Notes: generated by a model from the letters alone, not told the origin. A stretch of 64,000 bases of DNA from Ophiura sarsii (GCA_035610835.1 CM069457.1:41209319-41273318), one strand, 5' to 3'; numbered from the stretch's first letter, positions 11,817-25,900 are shown. Numbers and translations are program-made.

Positions 11817-12062
11817 CGAGGGCTCCGAAACACAAGGCCTCATCTCCATTTTTTCAAAAATGAAATTTTGGTATCAAAATTTTCAGAAAGAAATTCTCTT
11901 TCCAGTAACACAGCCTTATCTTATCAATTACACAACCCCTTTCAAAGATAGCCAGTATCACAAGGCCTCATCTCCCACTCCCCAATGTGTTTAAAAATCT
12001 TCAATAGTATTTTTCTCAAAATGGTCAAAATGGAAATAAGGTCTTGTGGTTCGGAGCCCTCG
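11817..12062. mobile_element. Foldback element with CGAGGG termini and ATAT duplication
   Basis: Termini CGAGGGCTCCGAAACACAAG and the inverted CGGAGCCCTCG are flanked by ATAT at 11813-11816 and 12063-12066. It is 246 bp. It shares only the outer hexamer, the length, the 4-bp duplication and the inner TTTTGGTATCAAAAT word with the 5925-6171 element. Confidence 0.8.
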
Positions 12063-12066
12063 ATAT

Positions 12067-13030
12067 GTAAAAACACAGAAATGCTCTAAACTTAGCACTG
12101 TATTATAAGTACTGAAAATAACTAACTAAAAAGTAGGATTTTCAAAAAGCAATTTAATTGCGGGTGTGGATACTTTGGGACAAGAAGTGTTGGCAATTTG
12201 TACAGGCAAGTGAGGCAATTATAACACACAATAACATTGTCAGTGGCTATCTAAGGCAAAACAAAATGCTGTGTTGCCCTCAGCAACTAACCCGAAAATC
12301 TCAAAAATCAAGGTCATAATTTCTTTTTTTTTAAAGACTTAGATTTTACCAAATTGTCAAAATATTACTATTTTCTGCTTGAAAAGTTGAAATGAATACG
12401 TTTTCCTGTTATCACACTAGAAACATTAGTAAAATTGACATATACCATTTTAGTTTTTGAAATGAACCACGACAGTCAGGTAATATATTTCATTAAAAAA
12501 AAAAAAATGAAAATTGACTGACCAAGATTTTTGACACTTTGAGGGCAGCACAACAATTTGTTTTTACCTTATTAGTAGCATTGGCTAGCTTAATCCAAAA
12601 TCAAAGAAGATTTTAAAGACCCCACCACAATGCATTGCGTTTTTGCAAAATGCCCTAATTCTGGTCTCCAATTTCGTCTCGGTTCCATAGACATGCACAC
12701 AATCATGGCTTCATAGCGCGTTCATCGTTGGAGCTCTTGGGTTCTAGTTTACATCAATGAATAAATTAGTTAACAGTGTTCCTTTTTCTTATTTCTGTAA
12801 TTTCCAAAATTAGGGTCGGTATAAACATTTTTTGTCAGCTTTCAAAATAAGGTAGGTCTGAAATTGACAAACAAACAATTTTTGTTTGGCCTGAGACTTG
12901 CAACTAGTCTGACATTGATGAATTCAAATGGCCAAAATGTAGCGCTATCATCTGTTGATTTTACATCTATCTAACTTGCCAAATAAACAATCTCCACAAA
13001 TTACAACCCATGATAGAAAATACATGGATA
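12067..13030. other. Intergenic, no gene seen
   Basis: AT-rich spacer between two foldback elements. It contains a short A-run near 12492 and CCAAAATGTAGCGC-type unique sequence. I see no coding exon on either strand. Confidence 0.4.
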
Positions 13031-13206
13031 TACTGTCAAAGCCAATATTTTCGCGTAAAAGATATTTTCCGCGCGTTTTGATATCATAGACATTTCACGA
13101 ATTGTTTTTTTTCGCGGGCGACCTTCTGGATGCACTGCATGAATGTTGAAAACAATATATTTGCGTAAAAATAAAAACCTCCGCGAAAATGTCAGCTTTT
13201 ACAGTA
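13031..13206. mobile_element. TACTGTAAAAG foldback family, copy 2
   Basis: It starts TACTGTCAAAGCCAATATTT and ends TGTCAGCTTTTACAGTA. It carries TTTTCGCG/CGCGAAAA arms and is a sister of the element at 11607-11792. Confidence 0.75.
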
Positions 13207-13366
13207 CTACAATGTAAAAAAACTTTTATATCTAACTTGCCATATAGACAATTCCATCAAATTACAATCCATTATAGAAAATGCATGGATATACACGACA
13301 TTGTAAAAAAAACTGAGATTGCTACAAATTAACTGTATTGCACATTAAAGCCTAGACCTTAACAGT

Positions 13367-13729
13367 CTTAAAGGCATATTATGTGATCTTTTCCAAGTAG
13401 CGTCCTCTATCATTGATCTTTACTATGCAAGCAGATTTTCTTGCAGATTTGCATTTTTGATCATAAATCATAAAGATCGTCTAAGTTACAGATCGATACG
13501 ATTCCTAATTACTTCAAAATCATGGTTTGAAAATATTTGTTAAAATTTTACTCTAAATTCATTCTAAAACTATGATTTTGAGGTTATTAGGAATCGTATC
13601 GCTCTGTAACTTGGAATATATTTATGATTTATGATCAGAAAAGTAAATCTGCAAAAACCTCTGCTTTCATTTTTTTTGTTGAGGATTGAGGGCGTTCCCT
13701 GGAAAAAAATCACATAATATGCCTTTAAG
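13367..13729. mobile_element. AGGCATATTATGTGATC foldback family, copy 2, overlapping the PIGW stop codon
   Basis: The arms are CTTAAAGGCATATTATGTG (left) and CACATAATATGCCTTTAAG (right), 363 bp end to end, with an internal inverted pair around TCATAAATCAT and CAAAATCATGG. The outermost bases of the right arm (13725-13727) are the TAA stop codon of PIGW on the - strand, so insertion took place at, or created, the end of the coding sequence. Confidence 0.9.
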
Positions 13730-13984
13730 ACTTGGGTTTCTTGTTGCCGGCTCCAAATTTAAAACTGATATTATACCTACGCAGAGCTAACCCAGCGCTA
13801 CATAACACAAACATGTATGCAGTAACTATAGCAACGCCTGATAGCTCATCATACCCGATGGTGTCTATGGACATATTGACCACGCCTGTCATCAGATTGG
13901 CCAATAGGAAGAGAGGAAGCTGATTGCGATTGACGGCTGAGATGAGTTCTGCTTCCATGATTGGTGGGTGAACCTTCGATGAGT
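13725..13984 (-). CDS. PIGW: PIGW coding exon 8 (C-terminus)
   Basis: Codons 416-501: [20 protein letters not shown], then [12 protein letters not shown] and a last hydrophobic helix, ending in a basic tail GNKKPKS. The [14 protein letters not shown] motif is diagnostic of the PIGW C-terminus. The stop TAA lies in the terminal repeat of the adjacent foldback element. Confidence 0.95.
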
Positions 13985-16900
13985 CTGTTTAAAGAAATAA
14001 AGTAAAAAGTACAAACTTGAGTATTATCCAGAATTTCATGAATATGGTGATAAATGTACTTATAAAATTCTGCGAGCAAATTTCCAGCTAATATCTGCCT
14101 AACCATTCCACAAGATAAGGTCCAGCTGATAATACTACTACTACTAACTACCGAGCCATAAAACCAATAAAATTGCACTAAGGCGCATGAAAACACAAAC
14201 AATGGATAACCATTCAACAAGCAAAGGTCCAGCTACTAACTGCCTAACCATTCCACAAGCAAATGTCCAGCTACTATCTGCCTAACTATTCCACAAGTAA
14301 AGGTAACTGCCTAACCATTCCACATGCATATTGTCCAGCTGATAACTGCCTTACCATTCCACAAGCAAAAGTCTAGCTGCTATCTGCCTAACCATTTCAC
14401 AAGATAAGGTCCAGTTAATATCCACCTAACTTTTCCACAAGCAAAAGTCCAGCTGCCAACTGCCTAACCATTCAACAAGCAAAGGTCCAGCTGCCAACTG
14501 CCGAACTATTCCACAAGCAACGGTCCAGCTCATATCTACCTAACAATTCCACAAGCAAAGATCCAGCTGATAACTGCCTAACCATTCCACAAGCAAAGGT
14601 CAAGCTAATATCTGCATAACCATTCCACAAACAAGGGCCCAGCTAATATCTGCCTAACCATTCTACAAGCACAGGTAACTGCCGAACTATTCCACATGCA
14701 TATGTCCAGCTGATAACTGCCTAACCTTTCCACAAGCAAAAGTCCAGCTAATATCTGCCTAACCATTCCACAAGCAAAGGTAACTGCTGAACCATTCCAC
14801 ATGCATATTGTCCAGCTGATAACTGCCTAACCATTTCACAGGCAAAGGTCCAGCTAATAATATGCCAACTATTCCGCAAGCAAATGTCCAGCTTATATCT
14901 GCCTAACCATTCCACAAGCAATGGTGCAGCTGCCTAACTATTCCGCAAGCAAATGTCCAGCTAATATATGCCTAAACATTCCACAAGCAAAGGTCCAGCT
15001 GATAACTGTCTAACCATTCCACAAGGAAATGTCCAGCTGATAACTGTCTAAATATTCTGCAAGCAAAGGCCCAGCTGATCACTACCTACCCATTCCAAAA
15101 GCAAAGGTCCTGCTGATAACTGCCTAACCATTCCACAAAGCTAATATCTGCCTAACCATTCCACAAGCAAAGGCCCAGCTGATAACTACCTAACTATCCC
15201 ATAAGCAAAGGTTCAGCTACCCATTTAACAAGCAAAGGTCCAGCTAATATCTGCCTAACAATTTCACAAGCAAAGGCCCAGCTGATAACTGCCTAACTAT
15301 ACTGCAAGCAAAGGTCCAGCTAATATCTGCCTACCCATTTAACAAGCAAAGGTCCAGTCGACAACTGCCTAACCATTCTACAAGCAAAGGTCCAGTCGAC
15401 AACTGCCTAACCATTCCACAAACAAATGTCCAGCTAATATCTGCCTAACAATTTCACAAGCAAAGGTTCTGCTGATAACTGCCTGACCATTCCACAAGCA
15501 AAGGTCCAAGAAAGTGTCCAGCTAATTCTGCCTAACCAATCCAAAAGCTAAGGTCCAGCTAATATCTGCCTAACCAATCCAAAAGCAAAGGTCCAGCTAA
15601 TATCTGCCTACCCATTTAACAAGCAAAGGTCCAGTCGACAACTGCCTAACCATTCTACAAGCAAAGGTCCAGTCGACAACTGCCTAACCATTCCACAAAC
15701 AAATGTCCAGCTAATATCTGCCTAACAATTTCACAAGCAAAGGCCCAGCTGATAACTGCCTAACCTTTCCACAAGCAAAGGTCCAGCTAATATCTGCCTA
15801 CCCATTTAACAAGCAAAGGTCCAGTCGACAACTGCCTAACCATTCTACAAACAAATGTCCAGCTAATATCTGCCTAACAATTTCACAAGCAAAGGTCCTG
15901 CTGATAACTGCCTAACCATTCCACGAGTAAAGGTTCAGCTGATAACTGCCTAACCATTCCACAAGTAAAGGTTCAGCTGATAACTGCCTAACCATTCCAC
16001 AAGCAAAGGTCCAAGAAAGTGTCCAGCTAATTCTGCCTAACCAATCCAAAAGCTAAGGTCCAGCTAATATCTGCCTAACCAATCCAAAAGCAAAGGTCCA
16101 GCTAATATCTGCCTACCCATTTAACAAGCAAAGGTCCAGTCGACAACTGCCTAACCATTCTACAAGCAAAGGTCCAGTCGACAACTGCCTAACCATTCCA
16201 CAAACAAATGTCCAGCTAATATCTGCCTAACAATTTCACAAGCAAAGGCCCAGCTGATAACTGCCTAACCTTTCCACAAGCAAAGGTCCAGCTAATATCT
16301 GCCTACCCATTTAACAAGCAAAGGTCCAGTCGACAACTGCCTAACCATTCTACAAACAAATGTCCAGCTAATATCTGCCTAACAATTTCACAAGCAAAGG
16401 TCCTGCTGATAACTGCCTAACCATTCCACAAACAAATGTCCAGCTGATAACTGCCTAACCATTCCACAAGCAAAGGTCCAACTGATATCTGCCTAACCAT
16501 TCCACAAGCAAAGGTCCGGCGGCTATCTGCCTAACCATTCCACAAGCAAAGGTTCAGCTGATAACTGCCTAACCATTCCACAAGCAAAGGTCCAGCTGAT
16601 AACTGCCTAACCATTCCACAAGTAAAAGTTCAGCTGATAACTGCCTAACCATTCCACAAGTAAAGGTTCAGCTGATAACTGCCTAACCATTCCACAAGTA
16701 AAGGTTCAGCTGATAACTGCCTAACCATTCCACAAGTAAAGGTTCAGCTGATAACTGCCTAACCATTCCACAAGTAAAGGTTCAGCTAATATCTGCCTAA
16801 CCATTCCACGAGTAAAGGTTCAGCTGATAACTGCCTAACCATTCCACAAGCAAAGGTCCGGCGGCTATCTGCCTAACCATTCCACAAGCAAAGGTTCAGC

Positions 16901-19900
16901 TGATAACTGCCTAACCATTCCACAAGTAAAGGTTCAGCTGATAACTGCCTAACCATTCCACAAGCAAAGGTCCGGCGGCTATCTGCCTAACCATTCTACA
17001 AGCAATGGGTTTTTGTTTTTGCAACTTCCACACTTTGGGACCCATGTACAAGGGTTTTCTACCTAACAAAAAGCTAATTTGACTGGTTTCTCTTTGCGAT
17101 TTTTACGAAACAAGACCCATGGTTTTTTTTTAGGGATTTTTGATCGCAAATAAGCATCCTCCATGTTTTGGGATTGATACGAAAAAGCAACTAATTAGAG
17201 CGGCACATCCCTCTATACCGGCAACCATATATATGTGATAAAATCAAGGTGAAGTCAATTATGAATTTTGAGTTATGTGTGCGATGGCATTAAGCTTTAA
17301 AATTACACCAAATGTATCAAAATTGATCAAGGCATTCAGATTTTACAAGTGAAAAACACTCCTAAATTCATATTGCTTTCTTTATTTTTTTCTGCTCGTT
17401 TTTTCATCTATATCTTAAAAGGCACACAGCCTCAAAGTCCCCTCTTTTGATGGGCTGCATCACATACACTGGCACTCATAAGTATTACCGCAGTGAACAT
17501 ACCCTAGAAATTCCATCTTCTATGAACAAACTATTGATTATTTTCACTAGTAACAACAGTGTATGTCTGCATTACATAGTTGTTCTTCATAAATTCATGT
17601 TTGTTGTATGTTGTGTTCATCAGATTTTGACTAAACCCTATAAATTGAGACCAGTCTAAAGCTACACAGTGAAATCCCATAGACATTTGCCTCATTATAT
17701 ATTCATGAGCTCATTATCGCCATTGTAACGCTATGGGAAAATTCTCTCTTACCTATACCTTCTTTGTAAAAAGTCAGTGATTTAACAATTAATTGCTAAA
17801 TTTACAAATGCAATATCCTATAAAGGATGCCCAGTACTTATAAATGCCTAAAACATGGTAATTTGATGAGGAAGTAATTTGAATTTCCAAGAAAATCCTG
17901 ACATTTAAAAGACAATTTAAATATTTTGGTTTGAAAATCAGTGTTCGAAAATGCGACAGAGAACCACGCAGATTGTTTGTATTTTACGCCAGGCAGCACA
18001 CATGCCTACATGTAGCCGGTTTTAAAATTACCGCGACAATGATTTGCATTCATGCAAGACAGTCATTGTAACATTTTTACGAAGGTCAGTCAGTCGGTCT
18101 CTCAGTTGTGCCATATTTATGTGAAGCAACATAGCCCAACATATTACATGTATACACCACCGTACTAGACGAACGCGTACTTATTTTCAGATGTGTTTAA
18201 TTGGGCGATATCTCTGTCTTTCACATTATAACAGTCAACTCCCATTCATAAAAGAATGCGCTAAAAGGGTGATCGATTCAAGTCTAACAAAAGAGTTGAA
18301 CAAGTCAATTCAAAATAATGTATTGCTGCTGCAAGTTTTTAAAAAGAAAATTGGCTGGTTCCCAGTACGCGACAGTTATCCTTCTACAACCAAAACTTTA
18401 ATAAAGTTATGTCTCAAAATATTAGCTTTTCTGGAAGATTCCAGTAACCTTTTCAAAACATGAGCCGAGTTCTAGGTATTAATGAGTATTGGAAGTCCCT
18501 GGCATAATAACTATACGTGCTGAGATTTTATAAAATAATGTAAAACTAATGATTTGTTGGAGATGATTTTCGCAAGTAAGGATATCCCATGGCGTTACAC
18601 GGCGATAATGAGCTCATGAATATATAATGAGTCAAATGTCTATGGGATTTCACTGTGTAGCTTTAGACTTGTCTCAATTTATAGGGTTTTGTCGAAAATC
18701 TGATGAACATAACATACAACAAACATGAATTTATGAAGAAGAACTATATAATGCAGACATAGAATGTCATTACTAGTGAAAATCATCAATGGTTTGTTCA
18801 TAGAAGATGGAATTTCTAGGATATATTCACTGCGGTAATACTTATGAGTGCCAGTGTATGTGCATACACCCCACCAAGTGTGGGTTTACAAGCTATACCT
18901 ACCATTTGTGTCCCTCCTAGGTGTTGTCTGTACAATCTGATTCAATACTGATGTTATTATCTCAACTAGCAGGAAGCACGCCAGCATATGCACACAGTAC
19001 GCCAACTGTAATATCAAGCACGAAACAATACAAATATTTGATTAACACTTTCCACGCGGCTATTTTTTAGTTTTACCATAATACGAAAAAAATTATTCAG
19101 AAACAGTTATGTACAAGCTTGATTATCATCCTTATCATTATCCTTTAACATTGCGAATTCTAGTGAACTTTAGGAATGACTCAAGTATTACTTGTATGAT
19201 TTCTGGTAGTATGATTGTGAAAGTTATGTACAAATTCAAAATTGGATGATAAATATGTAGGACTCATATCGTTTAAACGTTTGAATACAATAATAAGCAT
19301 TTGAATTTTCCACTTATCACTTAGTTTTTCCCAACTTCCAAAGTCTTATCTCAAGAATTACTGAACCAATACCAGGCATATCTTTACATATTTTCTTTTC
19401 TTCATGATGACTCCAGATATTGTAACTCCCCGTCCAATTTATCAGATTAGCCTGTCCTGAATGTGATCGTAATACATAATTCAACCTGTTTGCAACCACT
19501 ATGGGGTCACTACTCACTAATTCAAATTTGTCGTTCAGAAATAGTTTCATGTTCACTAAACTCTTACAACAACTACTAAATATTAGAATATCACATCTGT
19601 TAAATCCCTTAATTCTGCCCGTCCTGGGAGTAATCTGCTTGTCCAGATAGATCTGGACGGGTGGACGGGTTTTCTGGCTAAGATCGTGTCTGGATTGAAA
19701 TGACACATTCTGTGAAGAGTTTTTAGACAAATCCAATAATTAATAGCGAAAGATTTTACTGACATTTTGTATTCTGATGCAGTAGCATATCTCCCAGAAG
19801 GTCAGTGGGAGGGGGCCCCTTGACGGCTTTGACCGGGAAGACCAGATCAATCTACCGGGATCAACTCAAAGGGGAAGTGAATTTTCCCTAAGATGAGGGA

Positions 19901-22900
19901 GAGGGAGGGTGTGAGGGCCTCAATTTAAGCCGGGTCGGTTGAGATTAGCACTGTCGGGTAGTTATAATTATCAAGCTAGAATTTTCGCACTGGGTTGGGG
20001 ACGCCACGCCCAAAGTTTCTGCGGCAATTCTCAAAAGTTGACAGCATGGTAAAGTCCACCTGGAAAAACAACCTTTGACCCCTCTAACAAGTGACCCCAG
20101 ATAGACCACTGCTCTGATGATTCACTTACCGTCCATATAATGTAGGAGAGATTAGCCGATCTACGACAAACAGGCTCTATGCTCGTCGCCGAGGTGTACA
20201 GCATCCCCCATAATATTGCATCTACCAGGCACAACACAAGGAAGGTATTGCACCAGTCACGCAAAGTTGACCTGAAAATTTAGTATCATTCAGAAATATT
20301 TAGATGTTATGGACTTTAAAAATGTTTCATATAGAAGTCTTTGGAAAGTTGACGTGAAAATCAATGTCAAAAATGTTTCAAATATAAGTCTAGGAAAAGT
20401 TTACTTGAAAATCAATATAATTTAGAAGTAGTCAGGTGTCAAATATAAGTCTTTGGAAAGTTGACCTGAAAATCAATATCATTCAGAAATATTCAGATGG
20501 TATGGACTTCAAAAATGTTTCAAGTCTTGGGAAAGTTGACCTGAAAATCAATATCATTCAGAAATATTCAGATGTTTATGGACTTCAAAACTGTTTCAAA
20601 TTTAAGTCTTGGGAAAGCTGACCTGAAAATCAATATTATTCAGAAATATTCAGATGTTTATGGACTTCAAAATGTTTCAAAATATAAGTTTTGGGACTTG
20701 AAAGTTTTATGTAAGGACCACAATAGAAATATTTATAATTTAATGGAACAATCCTTGAAACAATGTGATGATGCATACCTTCATTTTTGAAGAATTTCTT
20801 TTTAGCTTTGCGGTTCTTCAAAAAACAGACCTGTCAGAGTCAGGTTTTTCCCCTAAATATTTCAAAAGATGTCTAAACATTTTCTAAAATTTGTGTTTTG
20901 TTTTGAAAAAAAATGAAAAATCAGAAGAAAAAAAAGAAAAGATGGGTCAGTTGAGACCGTAGTTAAAAGTTTTTGTTGTCACCTTAAGCCCCAAATTCAA
21001 GTCTGATGACTGATAAACGAACTCCAAAAGTTCTTAGATATGAGGATTTTATTTGGTTGCATAAAATGTACATGCTTGATTTTCAGCTCAATAATGCTAC
21101 GTTAAAGCGGAGCATGGGAAGTTTGAACAAAAGCTTTTTCAACGTTTAAAAGTAAAACTTCTCACAAAGTTTCTTTTCATACTTCTTGTTTTGCAACGGC
21201 ATGGCATTATGGACCAGATCATTTTGTGCTGAACCTCATCCCTTTTGAAAATTGGGGAAATATGAAGTTCAGTGGACCAGATAAAAAAACACATAGTGGA
21301 ACCCCTGGTCACAAGTTTGATTCCCAATCATTCAGTGTATTGGGCTTTTGTTCACATTTACTCTTTAAGCCACTTAAAATTAATTATTAGATTCTCATAG
21401 CAAAGACCCTCGAAAAGTTAAGAGGGAGGGCGGTTTTTATTTTATATTTTACTAAATTGACACATAAATATGGCTGTTTTCATGCAAAACTCATATAACC
21501 AGCATCTTTCAGCAGCATAAGGAAAACGGTATGGCTCTTTTTAATGTTATGTGGGTTAGAGCCCTAGAGTTTTATGAAAACACTTGAAAGTGACTGTTAG
21601 TTTAGTTGATTAATACATAATTAGCCCTATCAACGATTGACATTTCAGTATTAGAAACTCAATAATCTATGAAATTTGATATAAAAAGAATGTTTTGACC
21701 ATATCACAGAAAGTGAGGAGGGAGGGCTACGAGAATCGAATTTGTTGGCCTTATGTACAAAAAACATCTTTTTACCGTGGTAAGAATAGAAATCTTCCAA
21801 GCTGGACACCAGCCAGATATATAACGAGATAGCCGATACAAGACACCAGTCCCTCCCTGTTAGCATTCAACAAGCCATTACGGGAGCCCTGGCCATCGTC
21901 ACCGTAAAGAACAAACTCTCCAAGTCCCTGATTGGTCAGTTGCATCTGATAGCCGGCAGCCAGAACCAATGAGAGAATCCCGCTCATGTGCGGCGATACC
22001 AGTGTCAGACATATTGATGACAATATCTGCAAGATAATAACATATGATATGATTAATTGAAATGATCTTTTTCACGGGGGGGGGGGGGGGGGGGGGGCCA
22101 GTCAAACATAATGTTGTACAAATGCGTGACCAAAAAAACGCGTAAAAAGGGGTGTTTTTTCAGTGTTGGACGCGTGACGCGTTAATGGTATCAAAAACGC
22201 TGATTTTCAAGAAAAAGGGTGGCTTAAAATCCCGGCTTAAAATACAGGTCGAACTTGTTTAGGGTAACTTATTTTGTTCCCCGTTAAATAGACAAAACTT
22301 GTTTAGGTGTCATATCCTGGCAAGAACTTGTTTAGGGGTCAAATTTTGCAAGGAAAGCGCGCTAAAAACTTGTTTAGGGGGTAATTTTGCTTGCAGGGTA
22401 AAACTTGTTTAGGGGGTGTCTGGAAAAAATTTGGTCACGCATGTGTAAACCATTATGTTTGACTGGCCCCCCCCCCCCGGATCTTTTTATGAAGTAAAAG
22501 TTTACAAACCCGATATCCAAAATACCATAACCATGACAACGCTATAAAACAGGTGATTTATATAGATTAAATGTGTACTACCGGACTTTACTCTGCGATA
22601 ATAAAACATAATCGTTTTTATTTGTACAATTCTACTTTAGGCGACGAAAAAAACCACCCCTGTTTTACGGGCGGATGGACCTGTCAAGTAGGATCGGTCG
22701 GTTTTTTTGGTTTTTTTAAACCTAAAATGTCACCAAAATCTGCAAAAATCAGGATTTAAAAAAAAAAGGGAAACAAATTTTTTGACAAATTGTCGGCCAA
22801 AACACTGCGGATTTTTAATTTGAGAAAATACGTGCAATTTTTTTTGACTGTACGATTTTGTTTGATCCTACCCCCCACTTACGTGAAATTCAGGAGGTGA

Positions 22901-25900
22901 CTGCAAACAAAATTGGGGCTACCTTTTACTATTTTTTGGGGGTGCTTGTCGGCAATCAGGACCTCTACACCCCCATTCAAAAGGGTCTGGCGATGCCCCT
23001 GAACACAACTATACAAGGACTTACCGAGACAGTGGCCAGTGTGAAGAAGAAGTTCCAGTGCACCCCATACTCTGACACATGTACGTGATAGTCTGATGCG
23101 TTGACAGACGCCAGACGGATGAAACCAAGTATTATGATAGGTAGAGCAGTCAGACCGGATTTCAACAGAGACTCCAGGCCACTGCGAACACCTCTGTGTA
23201 GTAGGAGAGAAGAATGTATCATTTTATCAAATGAGGCCAAATTAAATTAATTGTTTGTCTCAAAGCTCCCGCGCGCGTTAGTTTATTGATGCGCATTAGA
23301 AAAACAAAAATCTGACTTATTTAAAAAAAATTTTAAAAAAATCCCAAAATTTTACCGATTTTTCAGATTTTCATTGATCACATCATATTAAATACAAAAG
23401 TTCACTTTTACAAGGATTTCAATATTTTATATTTAAAAAAAAAAAAAAAACTTGAAAAAACCCCGCATTCCGCATTAGTTTTACAACAGGAGAGGAGCTT
23501 TGAGACAAACAATTAATTTAATTTGGCATAAGATGTGTTAACACTTTCCACGCGGCAGGCGTCTGCAGACGACATTCCAACATTTCACAACATATTTCGA
23601 AAATGTCAAAATGATTGAATATAGTTACCAAATTTGGTATCACCATGAGAATTGAATCAAAATAAGTACAAACATGCCTTGCAACGGTTCAGTAATCCTT
23701 GAGATAGACCCTGACAACTGGGAAAGGTTTCTGAAAAATCTGTTTTGTATTTGGTAAAACCAATAGCCGTGTGGAAAGTATTAATTCCTGGGGGAGGGGT
23801 CATTCAGCATAATGATGGCTACACATTGAACCCTGACTCCACTACGGCATACACAATTATTCGGCCACTGCGAATGCCTCTGTGTAGGAGCAAAGAATGT
23901 ACATCATATTTATAAAATAAGATGTCTTATGTGCTGGGGAAGGGCGTGGGTCACTCAACAAAAATGATGGCTACACATTCAACCCTGACACCACTACAAA
24001 ATACAATATCATTTGGCCACTGCGAATGCCTCTGTGTAGGAGAAAAGAATGTACATCATGTTTTTGAATATCTTACTTATTTTTTGAATTATGGACCAAA
24101 AAGTGCCAACAAATGTGATATTCTACCTCCAAAATCATGAAAATCAATATTAGGATTATAATAAAACTAGTATGACAAAATTTAACAAAATATATTTTGA
24201 GTTATCTTTGCAAAACCTAAAATGTGTCAAAACAAGGTATTTAAAAAAAACTGGACGGGGGAGATAGGAGACTGTTGAAAGTTCAAGAACAGACATTAAC
24301 AAACAGCGTTGCTACTATGTTTCCTAACAATTTAACTCTAAGGGATTCAAAAGTGTTTTTGATATCAAATGAAAGGTCCCATTTCTCATTACACTGATGA
24401 TGCCCTTAAATCTAGAATAGGGTCAACAACCTTTAAGACGTATGGTTAACATTGATGAAGAAGTTGGATTGGGGTAATTAAAGTTGTATGGTGGACACCG
24501 AATCATTCAGAAATATTATAAGGACACATTGAGAAATAGGTTATGTAAAACTTTTTTTATGAAAGACTGGTACCTTCTGTTTAAAGTTTGAAAATGAAAA
24601 TAGGCTTATCCATTTTATTTGCGGCGGTTTTAGACTTTGCTAAACATGCTCAGCATTATCAGTCCCGGGCATCAGTGCACGCAGTGTACGTATACAACAC
24701 ACTGACCCATCTGCAGGCCGTCAGCTACGCGGAAATCTCTGCACAACGCATGTATACCATACGCCAACATTTCCACCCTGAAAGTACGTTGTGAAATTGC
24801 CGTTTTTTGGTCGAAGTCATGACTAAATTATTATGAAACTCCAGAATTTATCGCAAATGATGTGTATTATAAAAACAATCGATGACAGAAAATAAAATTT
24901 ATTGATAAATGTGGATTTTTAAGGGGCTGAAGTCGACAGGTTTTCTAGCGATACATAGTCATTGGGAATACTACGCATCGCAAACAGTCGCGATTTAAAC
25001 AAATTGTTGACACTTTTTAGAGGTGAATAATGATTTTTAAAATAGTTTAGCCAATAATCTGAGAAGAGTTAGAATCTACAGATTTTTTAACTAAATAGAG
25101 GAGGGTGTACACTTTTATTTGGTACCTTGGCCAATGTTCAAGTTTTACAACAAGTATTTTTCTTATTTATTTTGAAATATTTACCAAGTTATTTGGAGAT
25201 TTGATGAGGTATTCATCTCAGTCAATCAAACAAAGGCATTCAAGCCGTAGCGTTGTATTATTCCATGATGGTTTTAGATTACATATTCTTGGTGAAATTA
25301 TACACCGATATGGCTTGAAAAATAACATACCAGTATATAATTTCCTACGAGAATTGAAATCTGATGATCCAGTATCAAACAACAACGTCCAAAATGTCTC
25401 AAGAAATATTCCAAAATGTCTCCGGCCGTCCATACCATCGATGTATTCATACACACGCAGTTGTATACACCCGGGCATACACCACTACAGCACTGCATTG
25501 CACTAACAGTGCATGGCAAAGGTCGAGGGGTTGTTGCCATATCATTGGGCTAATCATATTGAAGGGTTCACCTAGACTGTAACTCTCAGCCGCCCTCTTA
25601 TGTCGCTATCTTGCAGGCTCCGATATTTGTACAGCTTTAGCGTCCGTACGGTAATATTGATGACTGGGGGATGTAGCCTAGGGTTCGCCATAATCATTGG
25701 GCTAATTGCGAGAGCCAAGGCAACACGGAACAAAGAGGCCGTGCCGTGGCCGTGGACTCAGTGACTCAGTATATTACTAAATCATATAATATAATACAAA
25801 ATAGCATCCAAATAGCTTAGTATATTACTAAATGGCATCCAAATAGCTGAAATAACTTACTGTGTCCTCTTACCTTCATATTATAACAATATCAATTACA

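Noticed and set aside
14084..17004. CRISPR-like array of ~38-bp repeats
   Set aside because: Units adjoin with no unique spacers, vary internally, and lie in a eukaryotic intron; it is a minisatellite.
18191..18463. 90-codon frame inside the 17461-18862 foldback element
   Set aside because: No transposase or other motif is recognisable. It is kept only as a possible relic in the findings.
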